Source: Datura wrightii | Taxonomy: Eukaryota; Streptophyta; Magnoliopsida; Solanales; Solanaceae | Length of the DNA stretch: 64,000 nt | Direction of reading: 5' to 3' | Assembly (NCBI GenBank): GCA_035772735.1 | Contig: JASDFA010000010.1 | Location: forward strand, 35,527,501 to 35,591,500 | Part shown: piece after piece, positions 23,297 to 35,544 of the stretch | Layout: the number at the start of each line of letters is the position of its first letter | How positions within the stretch are numbered: position 1 is the stretch's first letter | The notes under the pieces: generated by a model | The model's input: only the letters and a program-made list of their open reading frames with translations | What the model was told of the DNA's origin: nothing | Databases searched by the model: none | Program-made: the position numbers and the translations under genes

Positions 23297-24243
23297 TCAC
23301 CACTTTTCCCTCCACTTTGAGGATATGAATCTCACTCCTAATTTCTTCTTTAGTTTCCTCTTATGTTGCAGGGTTGGTGGTGAAAAAATGAAAGGACCAA
23401 GCAGTAGATGTCGCCTCTGACACTTATTGGCCCTTACGTAAGTGAAGTCATTTTGTCTCTCAGAATCAACAAATTTCAGAATATACGGGGCTTGTTCCTC
23501 CTCTAGACATTTCTTTACAAGCTTGGAAGACTCTATTTCTAGGTTGTCAACCAAACTTAATGTCGAAAAATGCTTCGAGTGGAGTACAATACACCTCAAC
23601 TCTGAAGCTGCATTGTGCTTGACCTCCTTACTTGTGTACACCTTCTCCACATCAACATCTAACTCCACATGAATATCAAATGGTTGGAACTCTATATCTC
23701 CTTTCATGACTGTATTGGCCATATGTGTGAGACCATCATGGGGACTCTCAGGAGCTTCTAACTGTTGAGCTTCTTCCAAGAACTCACCCTTTTCTTCTCC
23801 TTGTAGTCCCTCTTGAGTATTGTATAATACCATCACTTGCAAATCAGAGCAAGCTTCAGCCTCAACCATCATCTCCATGAACTTTGTGCTTATCATTTCT
23901 AAGGCCTCTCCATTTTCCTTGGTCTGAACTCCTAATACTTCCATCTGCTCCTCATTGCTTCTGTCTGCTCAAGGAACTGTTTTAACATATTTTGTATTTG
24001 AGCTTGGTGTTTCAAGTCCACCTTTTCATCATTCCTATACTCATCAAAAACAACAGAAGGATCATAGTAGGGGCTTGGGGAAGGGGAATATGCATTTGGA
24101 CAACCATCCCAATGGCCATCTTGACCACCACATATACTGCAAGTGTGATAGTGTTGCTACAAGTGGAGTCCTCCACAATTTAGACAGGACTCACAAAAAT
24201 ATGAGTATCCACCATTCAACCCATTTGTGTTCAATGATGTCAT
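23297..24243 (-). pseudogene. ORF of unknown function (C copy)
   Basis: Starts at ATG 24243. It has the same architecture as the B ORF at 15186-16133: N-terminal knuckles, Pro/Tyr stretch, Glu-rich segment, and a C-terminal domain ending KWREKW. Lesions are a TAG near 24158 in place of Trp, loss of a knuckle Cys (QHC to QHY) and a frameshift near 23948. From 23944 to 23297 it is open for 215 codons. The distal part is much better preserved than the knuckles. Function unknown; not a protease or polymerase. Confidence 0.72.
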
Positions 24244-24363
24244 GTCAAGAAGGGTATCAGACTAAAAACAAAAATAAAATAAATCTAAAACTAATAAATT
24301 TTTTTCTCAACACTTAGAAAAATAGACACTAACACAAAACAAGAAATTCACCAATTACACCAG

Positions 24364-24381
24364 TCCCCGACAACGGCGCCA
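24364..24381 (-). other. Primer-binding site of C
   Basis: The minus strand reads TGGCGCCGTTGTCGGGGA, identical to the PBS of A, and lies beside LTR a. Confidence 0.9.
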
Positions 24382-24387
24382 AAAAGT

Positions 24388-25787
24388 TGTTGCGCCCAGC
24401 GCACACGCAAGCGTACGCGGTCGTACAAGTAATACAGTGGCCCTTTTTAAGAGCCGGATGTCGAACCCACAAGGACTGGACCAATTCAGCAAATTATCAA
24501 GTTCAAGTGTAAGATTTTAACCTTCACAAGTGTTGATTATAGAAGTTTTTGGTAAATTGTGATTAAGTTTTGGGGTGGTCACAAAATAATCTGGAAACAA
24601 TACAAGAAGCAACTAGAGCTAAGGCCGGATAATCATGCAATGCTACACTTTGTAATGGTTCACGTATGAAATTATCAATTGTTGTCTCACATAGTTGGAA
24701 ATGCGATGTTCATGGTCTCTCGAGCCTCTAAACATGACAAACTAGCCTCACAACTGCATCGTTGAGCGGGGATGTGACATCCTAGTTTGTGGGCAATTTA
24801 ACTACATGAATGTGGTTTACAGAGTTTATGCTCTTGATTAGGGGCTTTCGTACCTCTAATCATTTAACCTAACTTGGCTTCACAACTACTTCAACGAGTG
24901 GTGGAGTGACAATTCTAAGCCGGTGTCTTGCTATCATCCCATTTTATCAACCAAGCAAGGCAATTTAGATATATTATTTATCCTAATTTTGAATCATATC
25001 GAAAGATAAGAACGTGCTCCCTACATTCCTATGTTCTTGCCTAGGGTTACTCTTTCAAGCTTTTACCTAAGTTTAACGCATTTGTTTTCATGGTGATCAA
25101 GCATAAAAATAATAATAATGAAGAATGGAAGACAAAACAACAATTAACAACTCAAATTAAAATGAATTCATGCATTACAATCATATCACGCAGCCTCAAT
25201 CCTAGGGTAAGGGTTTTAGCCGCTCATGTTCGTACAATAACTTAAAAACATCGTTAAAGTAGAGTACTTACAATAATAGGTAAAAGAGAATATAAAATTA
25301 GTGAACCCTAGGTGAGTTCTTCACTTATCTCTTCGCTCCTCTATGGTTTCCAGAAAATATTTCGTGACCCCTGATTTTAGAAGCTAAGGGTTCAATTTAT
25401 ACCAAGCTGAAAAAATACAAAATTTGGCCTATGGTGGAATAGCTCCGTGGCATGGAGGTTATCATGAAGATTTTCCTCTGTGTCATGGAGCAAATGTGGA
25501 GGTTCACTGTTTGGTAGCCCCTGCTTATATAAATTAATTCTTTGCTTCGTGGCATGGAGTTGACTCCAAATGTCCCTTTTAGCTTGTCTCATCATCCATA
25601 ATCCATCCTTTAATATTTATCTTTAATATTAGGACCAATATTTTCACATTGAGCTCCGTACATTGACAATTTCAACCTACAAAGAGAGTTAATTATATTT
25701 GTTAGTCCATGGACACAAATTACACAAAATACATCAGATTATTCTTAAATTAAGGTACAACATGGGTATAAAATAGTATTTGGGCAT
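24388..25787 (-). repeat. C LTR a
   Basis: Starts TGTTGCGCCCAGCGCACACG next to the PBS and runs to TTTGGGCAT at 25787. It lacks the last 18 or so bases found at the end of LTR c (through GCGCAAGATCA) and instead joins the tRNA-Asp copy. GT is common to both sequences at the junction. Confidence 0.85.
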
Positions 25788-25829
25788 GTCACACGGGTGA
25801 CCCGGGTTTGATCCCAGGCGACGACGCCA
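25788..25829 (+). other. 42-nt copy of the 3' part of tRNA-Asp (anticodon to CCA)
   Basis: The plus strand starts GTCACACGGGTGACCCGG, continues with a T-arm-like GGTTTGATCC segment and ends CGACGACGCCA. It aligns without gaps to plant tRNA-Asp(GUC) from the anticodon (nt 34) to the 3' CCA, with about five differences out of 42. It is preceded by LTR a and followed by AAAACT and LTR b. In element sense it is a PBS that continues past its usual 18 nt into the copied tRNA body. It is not a tRNA gene because the 5' half is absent. The best explanation is a reverse-transcription product that read through the primer tRNA. Confidence 0.85.
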
Positions 25830-25835
25830 AAAACT

Positions 25836-26908
25836 TGTTGCGCCCGGCGCACACGCAAGCGTACGCGGTCGTACAAGCAATACAGTGGCCCTTTTTAAGA
25901 GCCAGATGTTGAACCCACAGGGATTCGACCAATTTAGCGAATTATCAAGTTCAAGTGTAAGATATTAACTTTCACAAGTGTTGATTATAGAAGTTTTCAG
26001 TAAATTATAATTAAGTTTTGGGGTGGTCACAAAACAATCTAGAAACGATATAAGAAGCAACTAGAGCTAAGGATGGATAATCATGACATGCTACAATTCT
26101 CAATGGTACAGGTATGAAAACAGTAGTTGTTGTCTCACATATTTAAAATGCTATGTTCATGGTCTTTCGAGCCTCTAAACACGACAAACTAGTCTCACAC
26201 CTACATCGTTGAATGGGGATGTGACATCCTAATTCGTGAGCAATTTAACTACATGGATGTGGTTTACGGAGTTTGCACCCTTGATTATGGAGTTTCATAC
26301 CTCTAATCATTTAACCGAACTTAGCTTCACAACTACTTCTACGAGTGTGATGTGATAATTGTAATTTGGTATCTAGCTCATCCCATTTTAGTAACCAAGC
26401 AAGGCAAATTAGGTATAATTTCTACCTAATTGCTAATCCTATCATAAAAGTAAGAACTTGCTCGCTACATTCTATTGTTCTATTCTAGGGTTACTCTCTC
26501 AAGCTTTTACCTGAGCTTAACGCATTTGTTTTCATGGTGATCAAGCATAAAAACAACAATAACAAAGAACGTAAGACAAAACAACAACTAAAAACTCAAA
26601 CCAAGAAGAATTCATGCAATTACAATCATCTTACGTAGCCTCAACCCTAGAGGAAGGGTTTTAGCAACTTATGTTCGTACAAATACACAAAAACCTGTTT
26701 AAAGTAGTTTTCTTACAAGACTAATTAAAGTTGAATGAAATATAATCAACCCTAGGTAGAGTTCTTCACTTCTCCCTTCGCTCCTTTACGGTTTCCCCAA
26801 GTTATTTCGTGATAAATGATTTTAGAAGCTAATGGTTCAATTTATACTAAGCTGAAAAAATGCAAAATTTGGCCTGTGGTGGAATAGCTCCGTGGCACGG
26901 AGGCTATC
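25836..26908 (-). repeat. C LTR b, truncated
   Basis: Starts TGTTGCGCCCGGCGCACACG and is collinear with LTR a as far as GGCACGGAGGCTATCAC at 26908. It then joins LTR c at AACATGCATACGCGGTCG. Confidence 0.85.
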
Positions 26909-28316
26909 ACAACATGCATACGCGGTCGTACAAGTAATATAGTGGCCCTTTTTAAGAGCCGAATGTCGAACCCACAGGGACTGGACCAATTCAGCAAATT
27001 ATCAAGTTCAAGTGTTAAAATTAACCTTCAGAAGTGTTGATTATAGAAATTTTGGGAAATTATAACTAAGTCTAGGGGTAATCACAAAAAACTTGAGAAA
27101 CAATGTAAGAAGCAACTAGACTTAAGGCCTAATAATCATGCAATGCTACAATTCTCAATGGTTCAAGTATGAAAACTTTAGTTGTTGTCTCACATAATTA
27201 AAATTCTATGTTCATGGTCTTTCGAGCCTCTAAACACGACAAACTAGTCTCACACCTACATCATTGAGCAGGGATGTGACGTCCTAATTCGTGAGCAATT
27301 TAACTACATGGATGTGGTTTACGAGGTTTGCGCTCTTGATTAGGGACTTTCATACCTCTAATCATTTAACCGAACTTAGCTTCACAACTTCTTGTACGAG
27401 TGGTGATGTGATAATTCTAAGTTGGTGTCTAGCTCATCCTTTTTTAGTAACCAAGCAAGGCAAATTAGGTATAATTTCTATCCTAATTGCGAATCCTATC
27501 ATAAAAGTAAGAACTTGCTCCCTACATTCTCTTGTTCTAGACTAGGGTTACTCTCTCAAGATTTTACCTAAGCTTAACGCATTTTTTTCATGGTAAAACA
27601 TCAATAATGAAGAATGTAAGACAAAACAACAACTAAAAACTCAAACCAAGAAAAATTCATTCAATTACAATCATCTTACGTAGCCTCAACCCTAGAGGAA
27701 GGGTTTTAGCTACTCATGTTCGTATAAATACTCAACAACATGTTTAAAGTAGTGTACTTACAAGACTAATTAAAGTAGAATGAAATATAATCAACCCTAG
27801 GTAGAGTTCTTCACTTCTCCCTTTGGTCCTTTACGGTTTCCCCAAGTTATTTCGTGATAAATGATTTTAGAAGCTGAAAAAATGCAAAATTTGGCCTGTG
27901 GTGGAACAGCTCCATGGCACGGAGGCTATCACGGAGATTTTCCTCCGTGCCACAAAGCAAATGCGGAGGTTCACTGTTTGGTAGCCCCTGCTTATTTAAA
28001 TTAATTCTTTGCTCCGTGGCACATTGTTGAACGCCCAATGCTGCTCCGTGGCACGGAGTTGACTCCAAATGTCCCTTTTAGCTTGTCTCATCATCCATAA
28101 TCCATCCCTTAACATTTATCTTCAATATGAGGACCATTATATTCACATTAAGCTCCATACATTGGCAATTTCAACCTACAAAGAGAGCTAATCATATTTG
28201 TCGGTCCATGGCCACAAATTACACAAAATACATGAGATTATTCTTAAATTAAGGTACAACATGGGTAAAACATGGGTATAAAATAGTATTTGGGCATGTA
28301 AATATGCGCAAGATCA
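26909..28316 (-). repeat. C LTR c (true 5' end of the insertion)
   Basis: Lacks the first roughly 25 nt of the LTR but has the intact outer end GCGCAAGATCA (28306-28316), followed by the TTTAA duplication. In element sense the insertion starts here (TGATCTTGCGCA). Confidence 0.85.
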
Positions 28317-28321
28317 TTTAA

Positions 28322-28600
28322 TTATCTCTGAAAAACTCAACTTGAAACCAACCAAGTGCCATTGCCTTAGTCTGTCATAATTATCGAAATATAATCAAGC
28401 TTGCATTCGTTTTAGTTAATTTTTACATTTGAAGTTTTAGTAGTTTAATTTTCCAAACCTATCTTCATTTTACTTTTTTTGTAGATTAGTGAAATCAAAG
28501 TACAACCTTATAAAGATTAAATTGACAAGTCGTGATGGGTACGATATTTGGACTTAACAATCTATATTACTTGACAACCACATGCGCTTGGGCCACACCA
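28322..28600 (+). repeat. D 5' LTR, remaining part
   Basis: Resumes after C and ends GGGCCACACCA at 28600, immediately before AGTTTTTGGCGCC. Confidence 0.8.
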
Positions 28601-28606
28601 AGTTTT

Positions 28607-28624
28607 TGGCGCCATTGCTGGGAC
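28607..28624 (+). other. Primer-binding site of D (tRNA-Asp)
   Basis: TGGCGCCATTGCTGGGAC, 6 nt after the LTR, three or so differences from the tRNA-Asp complement. Confidence 0.85.
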
Positions 28625-28731
28625 TTGAATATTGTTAAATCCTTTGTAGGTTAGAATTTTTTTCGCTAGTATGTATTTTACGTTTGTTTCTTATTTTTGT
28701 TGAAGTTCACATGGTTATTTGCCTCAGTGTT

Positions 28732-30555
28732 TGCCAAGTAGGAGAAGTCAAGGACCAACTTTAGCTTCTCTTGATCATGAAATAGAGAGAACCTTTCAAA
28801 GGTTAGCTATGGAAAACATCGGGAAGCAGCAGGTGAAGAGAATGAGAGAGTTCCAGTGATGGAATTTTCTAGGCCGAATGTGGAGAATACTTTTAAAGCA
28901 ATTGTCAAATCGGCCATCACTGGGAACTTTGAGCTGAAAGAAGGGACTATGTGGTTGGTCCAAATCACTTGCCAATTTCAGGGCAAGCCGCACGAGGATC
29001 CCCATAGGCATCTGATGATGTTTTTAGAGCTGAGAGAAAACTTCCACTACTAGAACGTGTCAGATGAATATGTCAAGTTGATTCTGTTTCTGTTCTCACT
29101 AATCGGAGAGGCCAAGGAGTGGCTTCAAAATGATCTTGCAGATCCATCACCACTTGGGAGGTCCTCTCCAATAAGTTCATTAGTTGGTTTTTCCCTTCAA
29201 GAAGAACTAAAGAACTGAGGGAAAAGATCTCCGAATTCATATAGAAAGATTGAGAAACACTAGCTCAAGCATGGGAAGGTTACAAGAGTTACTTGAGGGA
29301 TTGTCCACACCATATGAAACCAAAAAGGACATAATTGGGCACAACTTCATTGAGGGTCTGAAGCCCGAATCTAAAATACTCCTTGATGCTACTGCATAAG
29401 GATAGATTCTGTCCAAAAGTTATGATGAAATTGAGGCTCTCTTGAACCTCATGTCTGCGGGGAGTCAGGATTAGGTAGAGGATTTGCAACAGCAAAGGTG
29501 CCGGGAAAGCTTGAGGTGGATAGTATACCGGCAATCAGGATAAACTTTAGCCATTTGGTGAATGTGATCACTAAGTTAGTGACCAAACCAGTAGGAGGCC
29601 AAGTGCAACAGGTACAAATCCCACCACCATCATGTGAGGCATGTGGAGAAAGCCACGCCTATTCAGGTTGTCCTCTTAATCCTGAGTATGTATATTTTGT
29701 GGGACAACAAGGTCATGGTGGAGGTTTTGCAGGTAATGGCTATAATCAGGGGTATCGGAATGGAGCAAATCCGCCATGGGGAGGGAATCAAAACTTCCAA
29801 AGGTCGCAAAACACTTATCAAAGGCCACAGGGCCAACAACAAAATAGTTCTCTTGAGGATACAATGAAGCAATGGATGGTGCAGCAGACACAAGTGGTAA
29901 ATGAAATGCAAAAGTCCATCCATGAGCTTGAAAGCCAAATGGGGCAATTGGCCCTACAACTAAACAATAGACCACAGAGGGCACTCTCGGGTAATACCGA
30001 GAAGAACCTAAAGGAAAATGTAAATGCTATTTTCTTGCGAAGTGGTAAGGAGCCGGGTGAGGTTATCCCCAGAAAAGAAAAAGTTGATGAGGAACAGGCT
30101 GTGAAATCCAAGACTGAGGTATGGGAGTCTAGCAACCCACAACCGAAAATTGTAGTAGCTAGACCACCTCCCCTATTTCATCAAAGGTTGAAGAAAAAAA
30201 ATAGAGGACACAACCTGTAGCAAGTTTCTTAAGTTGTTGAAGCAGGTTCATGTAAATATTCCGTTGGTGGAGCTTTTACAGGAAGTTCCGAAGTATGCTA
30301 GGTATCTTAGGGATATCGTGGCCAGTAAGAAGAGGCATACATAATTTGAAATCATTGCTCTTACGGAAGAGTGCAGTTCCTCAATCAAGAACAAAATTCT
30401 TAAAAAGTTAAAGGATCCTGGGAGTTTCACTATTCCTATCACTATTGGAAGCAAGAAAGCCGGTTTAGCTTTGTGTGATTTGGGTGAGAGCATCAATTTG
30501 ATGCCTTCATCCCTATTTAGAACACTGGGACTAGGTGAACCATGTCCTAACATAG
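28732..30555 (+). pseudogene. gag-pro: gag and first part of protease, element D (split by E)
   Basis: Gag coding begins around 28732 (LPSRRSQGPTLASLD) and needs several frame changes. Recognisable parts: gag core with GNFELKEGT and HEDPHRHL (28900-29050), LIGEAKEWL near 29100, a zinc knuckle CEACGESHAYSGC (CX2CX3HX4C, near 29628), Gly/Asn-rich repeats, a predicted coiled segment and NAIFLRSGKEPGE (near 30030). After an A-run frameshift near 30190 the frame continues through LLQEVPKYARYLRDIVASKK to the protease motif CDLGESINLMP (near 30475). There the usual Ala after Gly is Glu. The ORF is cut by E at 30555 (TSD CATAG) and resumes at 39801. Confidence 0.88.
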
Positions 30556-32496
30556 TGTCACGACATAGGCTCCGATCGAGACATGGGGATAAGGAATCCC
30601 GAGATGCTCCAAGTCGACCCATGGCATGAACATATTATCTAACTCAATTATAATAAAGCAGAAGATCAACATAATTAATGTAGCAGAAGTATGATAATCT
30701 CGAAACATCGAAATACATAACTCAAGATGGAAGCTGATTACATGCTATGTCTGAAAAGACTCTACAAGACCCTAACTAACTCACTAAAGTCTGTAACTGA
30801 AAGTACTAGATACAACTGAAAAGAAGGGCCCTCGAAAGATGAGGACTCACCAAGTCTGGCTGAAAGTACTAATGCTGAAGGTATGGCTAATGAAGAAACT
30901 GAGCCTGAATATCCAAGCTGTATCATGAAACAATATAACATAGAATATGCGGCCAGTACATGGAATGTACCGAGTATGCAAGGTAAGTAAAACCACTAAG
31001 TAGTAAAATCATAAATCATGCATATTATAAAACATAATTAAGATTTTACTACTATGCATAATTGAATCGAATGACATAATTTATATTCATAATATAAATT
31101 ATTCGATATTAAGATTTTACTACTTTGAGCCATTCGATTTGGTTATGATATTCAGTTATGTCAGCTTTGGGCCATTCGATTCACCTTAGCCTACTCGGTG
31201 CTAGACACTACTCCCAAAAATATACATTTGCTCTCCATCGTTTTTCAATGAAGCTGAACCATCATCTGGTGACGAAGCTGAATTGTAGCAATACATGCAA
31301 AATCTGAAAACATAACAGGAGGAGCCTCGGGTTCAAACCGTACCACAAGCTGAAAATATTGGAAGTCTAGACGCCAAAATCCATGTGGTAAGCTAATAAC
31401 ATGAAATTTAGATAAATCATGAAACATACTTGATCATATGGGCTTGAACAATACTTAAACATGCTTGACATAGACTTGATCATTTGAAAACATGAACATA
31501 GACATGGGTAATTTGAAATCATACTTTCTACATATACATTCATCATGCTTGAATACCAAATTCATAGATCTCAACTTTCATAAACTTTCATGGATGGGCA
31601 TCATAATTTATAAAATTTGAAAATATAATTTATAATTAAAAAATTGTAAAATATGCCCATTAATCATAATTCAACATTAAAAACATGCTTAGATCATACC
31701 CATGATTGATATTTAAGAAATTCACATGTTAGGTTAAAAACCTGTAGATACATCAACTAGAATTTCATGAATTGAGAAGGTATTGGGCATGGGTGTGGAC
31801 AATTACACCCATTCATGACCCTACATACCTGTAAAAATCTGATTTCACAACTTCCTAGATTTCCCAAAGGGAATTTGGGGAAGAACTTGAGAAATTTAGG
31901 CCTGATCACCCTTAGAAGCTTCTAGACTTGCATGCATGGAAGTGAATAAGCCTAGAATGAACTTACCCTTCTTAAAACACTATATTCTAAGCTTAAAATG
32001 ATGTTGTTTAGGCCTTAGGAACTTAGGAATTACGGAAATCCCTTAATAAATTCAGAGGGAAAAACATACTGCCAGTCCCCACGAGGGACTGGACGACTTG
32101 TGCCCAGTCACCGTGACTCGTGGTCTACTCTCGTTTCCTACACTAGAACTCTGCCTTCTGAGGGTCACCACGAGGGACACCACGACTCGTGGTGTACGCA
32201 ATGACTCGTGCTGACCAAGTCGTTACCTACATTGCCCAAACATTTAAGTCTCTAGTCAACTCTTTACCACGGACCACTCGACGAATCGTGGTGCTGACCA
32301 TGACTCGTGGTCACACCCGTGGTCACCTAAAAACTCAAAATTCCAACCCAATCCAACCTCCTCTCCATGAGTCACTCAATGAATCATGTTGCACCCTATG
32401 GGTAACTAGACAACTTGTCCTGTGACCTGGTGCAGAAAATCTTATTTTCTCTATTTCGGCAATCGAGTCTGATCTTAGGGTTTTCGGGGTATTGCA
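30556..32496 (-). repeat. E 3' LTR
   Basis: TGTCACGACATAGGC to GGTATTGCA. About 290 bp shorter than the right LTR because a segment matching about 38100-38460 is missing near 31080-31140. It carries the word array GACTCGTGGT/CACGAGGGAC at 32070-32410. Confidence 0.9.
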
Positions 32497-32512
32497 ATAT
32501 CTCCCCTTGGGA
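32497..32512 (-). other. Polypurine tract of E
   Basis: On the minus strand CCAAGGGGAGATA directly precedes the 3' LTR. It is preceded by CATTCGAGGATGAATGTT, the standard chromovirus 3' end. Confidence 0.75.
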
Positions 32513-32750
32513 ACATTCATCCTCGAATGTGGAAAAACATACTAAAAAGCAGAGAAGGCATTCATCATACTCAAATACTGAACATACAAGCTGAAAACTG
32601 ACGGAGAAATTGTCTCCGAACTGAACTACATGACTAAACTGAATTCATGAATCACACATTCATTCATTAACATGAAAGAAATTGGGTCACAAGAGCTGAA
32701 CATGAAACTGAATAGAGTACTAAGGAGGAAATTGATATCTTAAGCTGAAA

Positions 32751-33990
32751 CTAAGCTAGAAGGGAAATATATGGGTATTTAGCCATCATCTCTGCTTCGG
32801 TTTTCAACGTAGCTTGCTCAACATGTTGATTCCTCCACAAAACCTTGAATAAGGCTTCTTCTTTATTTCTTATCTTTCAAACCTAACGATCAAGTATTTC
32901 TTCAAGAACCTCCTCATAACTCAGTCTATCTTTCACAACGACACTATCCACTGGATCAACCAAAGCTGGATCACCCAGACACTTCTTCAAGAGTGATACA
33001 TGGAAAACTGGATGAACTGAAGCTAATTCTGAGGGAAACTCCAACTCATATGCTTCCCTGCCAACCTATTTCACAATCCGGTACGGACCAACATAACAGG
33101 GACTGAGTTTCTTTTTCTTTCCGAATCTCATCACTCCCTTCATGGGAGACACCTTTCGAAGCACCCAATCATCGACTTCAAACTCAAGTTTTCTCCTCCT
33201 CACATCCGTATAGGACTTTTTGCTACTCTGGCTGTTTTCAACCCTTCTCTTATAAGATGAACCTTCTTCATGGTCTCATGACTAAATCTGGTCCTATCAT
33301 AGTAGCTTCTCCAACTTCAAACCAACCAATAGGCGATCGATATCTCTGCCCATAAAGATCCTCAAACGGAGCCATCTGAATGCTGGAATGATAGCTATTG
33401 TTATATTCAAACTCAATGAGAGGCAAATGATCATCCCAACTACCCTTGAAGTAAATGACACACACACTCAACATATCCTCGAGAGTTTGAATGGTCCGCT
33501 CGGCCTGACCATCTATCTGTAGGTGAAAGGTTGTGCTAAGCTTGACCTGAGTACCAAGTCCCTTCTAATATGATGAAAATTGGAGCTTCATGCAACCAAA
33601 CTAACTCCCGAATTTACAACTTATCATAATCCTCCGCTAAATCGGTAGTTTTGACCAGTAGGAAATGAGCTGCCTTAGTCAACCTGTCCACAACCACCCA
33701 AATAGAGTCATACTGTCGACGAGTGTGAGGCAACCCTGAATGAAGTACATATTGATCTCCTCCCACTTCCAAGTAGGGATACTAATGTCTTGAAGCACAC
33801 CTCCAGGTCTTTGATGTTCCACTTTCACCTGTTGACAATTCGGATACTTAGCCACAAATTCTGCTATGTCCTTCTTCATGCCACTCCACCGATAGACTTC
33901 CCATAGATCAAGGTACATCTTGGTGCCACCTGGATGTATAGAGTATCTGGAACCATGAGCCTCATGCAGCATCTGATCTCTCAAATAATC
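32751..33990 (-). pseudogene. Integrase and chromodomain of E, decayed
   Basis: The integrase finger (33679-33984) has EAHGSRYSIHPGG followed by YPNCQQVK, so the first Cys of the CPNC pair is Tyr. The core is broken by stops; the GSWDDHLPLIEFEYNNSYH and APFEDLYGQRYRSPIGW region is legible at 33268-33474. The C-terminal part reads through DDWVLRKVSPMKGVMRF, PVFHVSLLKKCLGDP and LSYEEVLEEILDR to a chromodomain-like FKVLWRNQHVEQA, ending at a TAG at 32751. The chromodomain tail marks the Tekay/Del type, which usually targets heterochromatin. Two stops sit where Gln and Arg codons are expected (CAG to TAG, CGA to TGA). Confidence 0.87.
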
Positions 33991-34088
33991 AACACCCTAA
34001 ACACACAAGTGACCCTAATATCGAAGCACCCCATTTCCCCCTTTGGAGAAGACTTCTACCTTCTAATTCTGAAGGACTTCCTTCAACT

Positions 34089-35540
34089 TCACCAAAATAG
34101 GATCCTAGTCTTGTATAGCTTTACTTTGGTCACTAATGATGATCCTGACCCATTCTGAATAATGACACCACCATCTGTCGAGTCAACAAGACGGACTCCT
34201 AGCCGTGCAAGCCAATGTACATCCTTCACTAACTCCTTCCTTTCCTCATGTATATGGAACACACTCTCCATAGAAAGCATGCTAAGAGAAACCGCCACCA
34301 CATTAGCCTTTCCTGAATGATAAAGGACACTCATAGCATAATCCTTCAAAAGCTCTAACCAACTTCTCTGACGTAGATTCAAATCCTTTTGGGTAAACAC
34401 GTACTATACGCTTTTGTCATCCGTAAACACATCTACATGGACCCCGTATAGATAGTGTCTCCAAATCTTCAAGGCAAATACTACTACCGCCAATTCGAGG
34501 TCATGAGTCAAGTAGTTCTTTTCATGGACCTTCAGCTTTCTGGAAGAATAGGCTATGACCTTACCATGATGCATGAGTACACAACCAAGGTTGATCCTTG
34601 AGGTGTCACAATATACCACAAAGCCCTCAGTACCCTCAGGTAGGGTCAACACCGGTGCTAAGGTGAGTTGAGTCTTCAACTCTTGGAAGCTCCTCTCACA
34701 AGCCTCGAACCATTGGAACTTCACTTTCTTCTAGGTCAATTTTGTCAATGGTGCTGCGATGGATGAAAACCCCTCAACAAATCTTCGATAATAACCAGCT
34801 AAACCCAAGAAACTCCTGATGTCCGAAGTACTCACTAGTCTAGACTAATTCTTCACCACTTCTATCTTTTGAGAGTCCACCTGTACACCCTCACTTAACA
34901 CCACATGGCCCAAAAATGCCACTGAATTCAACCAAAACTCACATGTACTAAATTTGGCATACAACTGGTGATCCTTGAGAGTTTGTAGCGCCACCCTCAA
35001 ATGAGCGGCATGCTCTTCATCGCTCCGAGAGTATATGAGAATATCATCTATGAACACAATCACAATATGTCCAAATATGGCTTGAACACCTTGTTCATCA
35101 AATCCATAAAAGCTGCAGGAGCATTCGTTAGTCCAAAAGACATAACTACAAACTCGTAATGACCATACTGAGTTTTGAAGGTTGTCTTTGGGATGTCACT
35201 CTCCCAGACTCTGAGCTGATGGTATTTGGATCTGAGGTCTATCTTAGAAAAACACTTAGCACCTTGAAACTAGTCAAACAAATCAACAATCCCGGGAAGA
35301 GGATACTTGTTCTTGATGGTAACTTTGTTCAATTGCCAATGATCAATGCATATACGAAGAGAACCATCCTTGCGGACAAAGAGAACTGGTGTACCCCATC
35401 AGATTCGCTAGGTCTAATGAAACCCTTCTCTAAGAGGTCTTTCAATTACTCCTTCAACTCATTTAGCTCAGCTGGAGACATTCTATAAGGAGGGATAGAT
35501 ATAGGCTGCGTATTGGGAAGAAGGTCAATACCAAAATCGA
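34089..35540 (-). pseudogene. Reverse transcriptase and RNase H of E, decayed
   Basis: The RT catalytic segment VFIDDILIYS is at 35043-35063, followed by FLGHVV. Upstream RT (35100-35540) is frameshifted, but the positions corresponding to the RIPPYRM-type entry and the palm are legible in pieces. RNase H (34404-34724) has VYCDTSRINLGCVL and THDLELAVVVFALKIWRHYLYG; the connection continues to RSWLELLKDYAMSVLYHSGKANVVAVSLS (34089-34400). Confidence 0.87.
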
Positions 35541-35544
35541 TCTT

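Larger units (their letters stand above)
20199..28316 (-). mobile_element. Element C: B-type non-autonomous element with tandem LTRs and a tRNA-Asp copy
   Basis: Bounded by TTTAA duplications at 20194-20198 and 28317-28321, so the whole array behaves as one insertion in D's 5' LTR. In plus order: truncated LTR (20199-21509), internal region with the B-type ORF, PBS, LTR a (24388-25787), tRNA-Asp copy (25788-25829), LTR b (25836-26908), LTR c (26909-28316). Four LTR-derived segments are present where two are normal. Confidence 0.9.

Noticed and set aside
25788..25829. A tRNA-Asp gene
   Set aside because: Only the anticodon-to-CCA part is present, the CCA is encoded, and it sits exactly at a PBS between LTRs. 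A nuclear tRNA gene would have the 5' half and no encoded CCA.
32070..32420. A CRISPR-like or satellite array in the E LTR
   Set aside because: The repeated CTCGTGGT words have irregular spacing and order, lie in both LTRs upstream of the promoter and are in a plant genome; they are better described as LTR upstream motifs.
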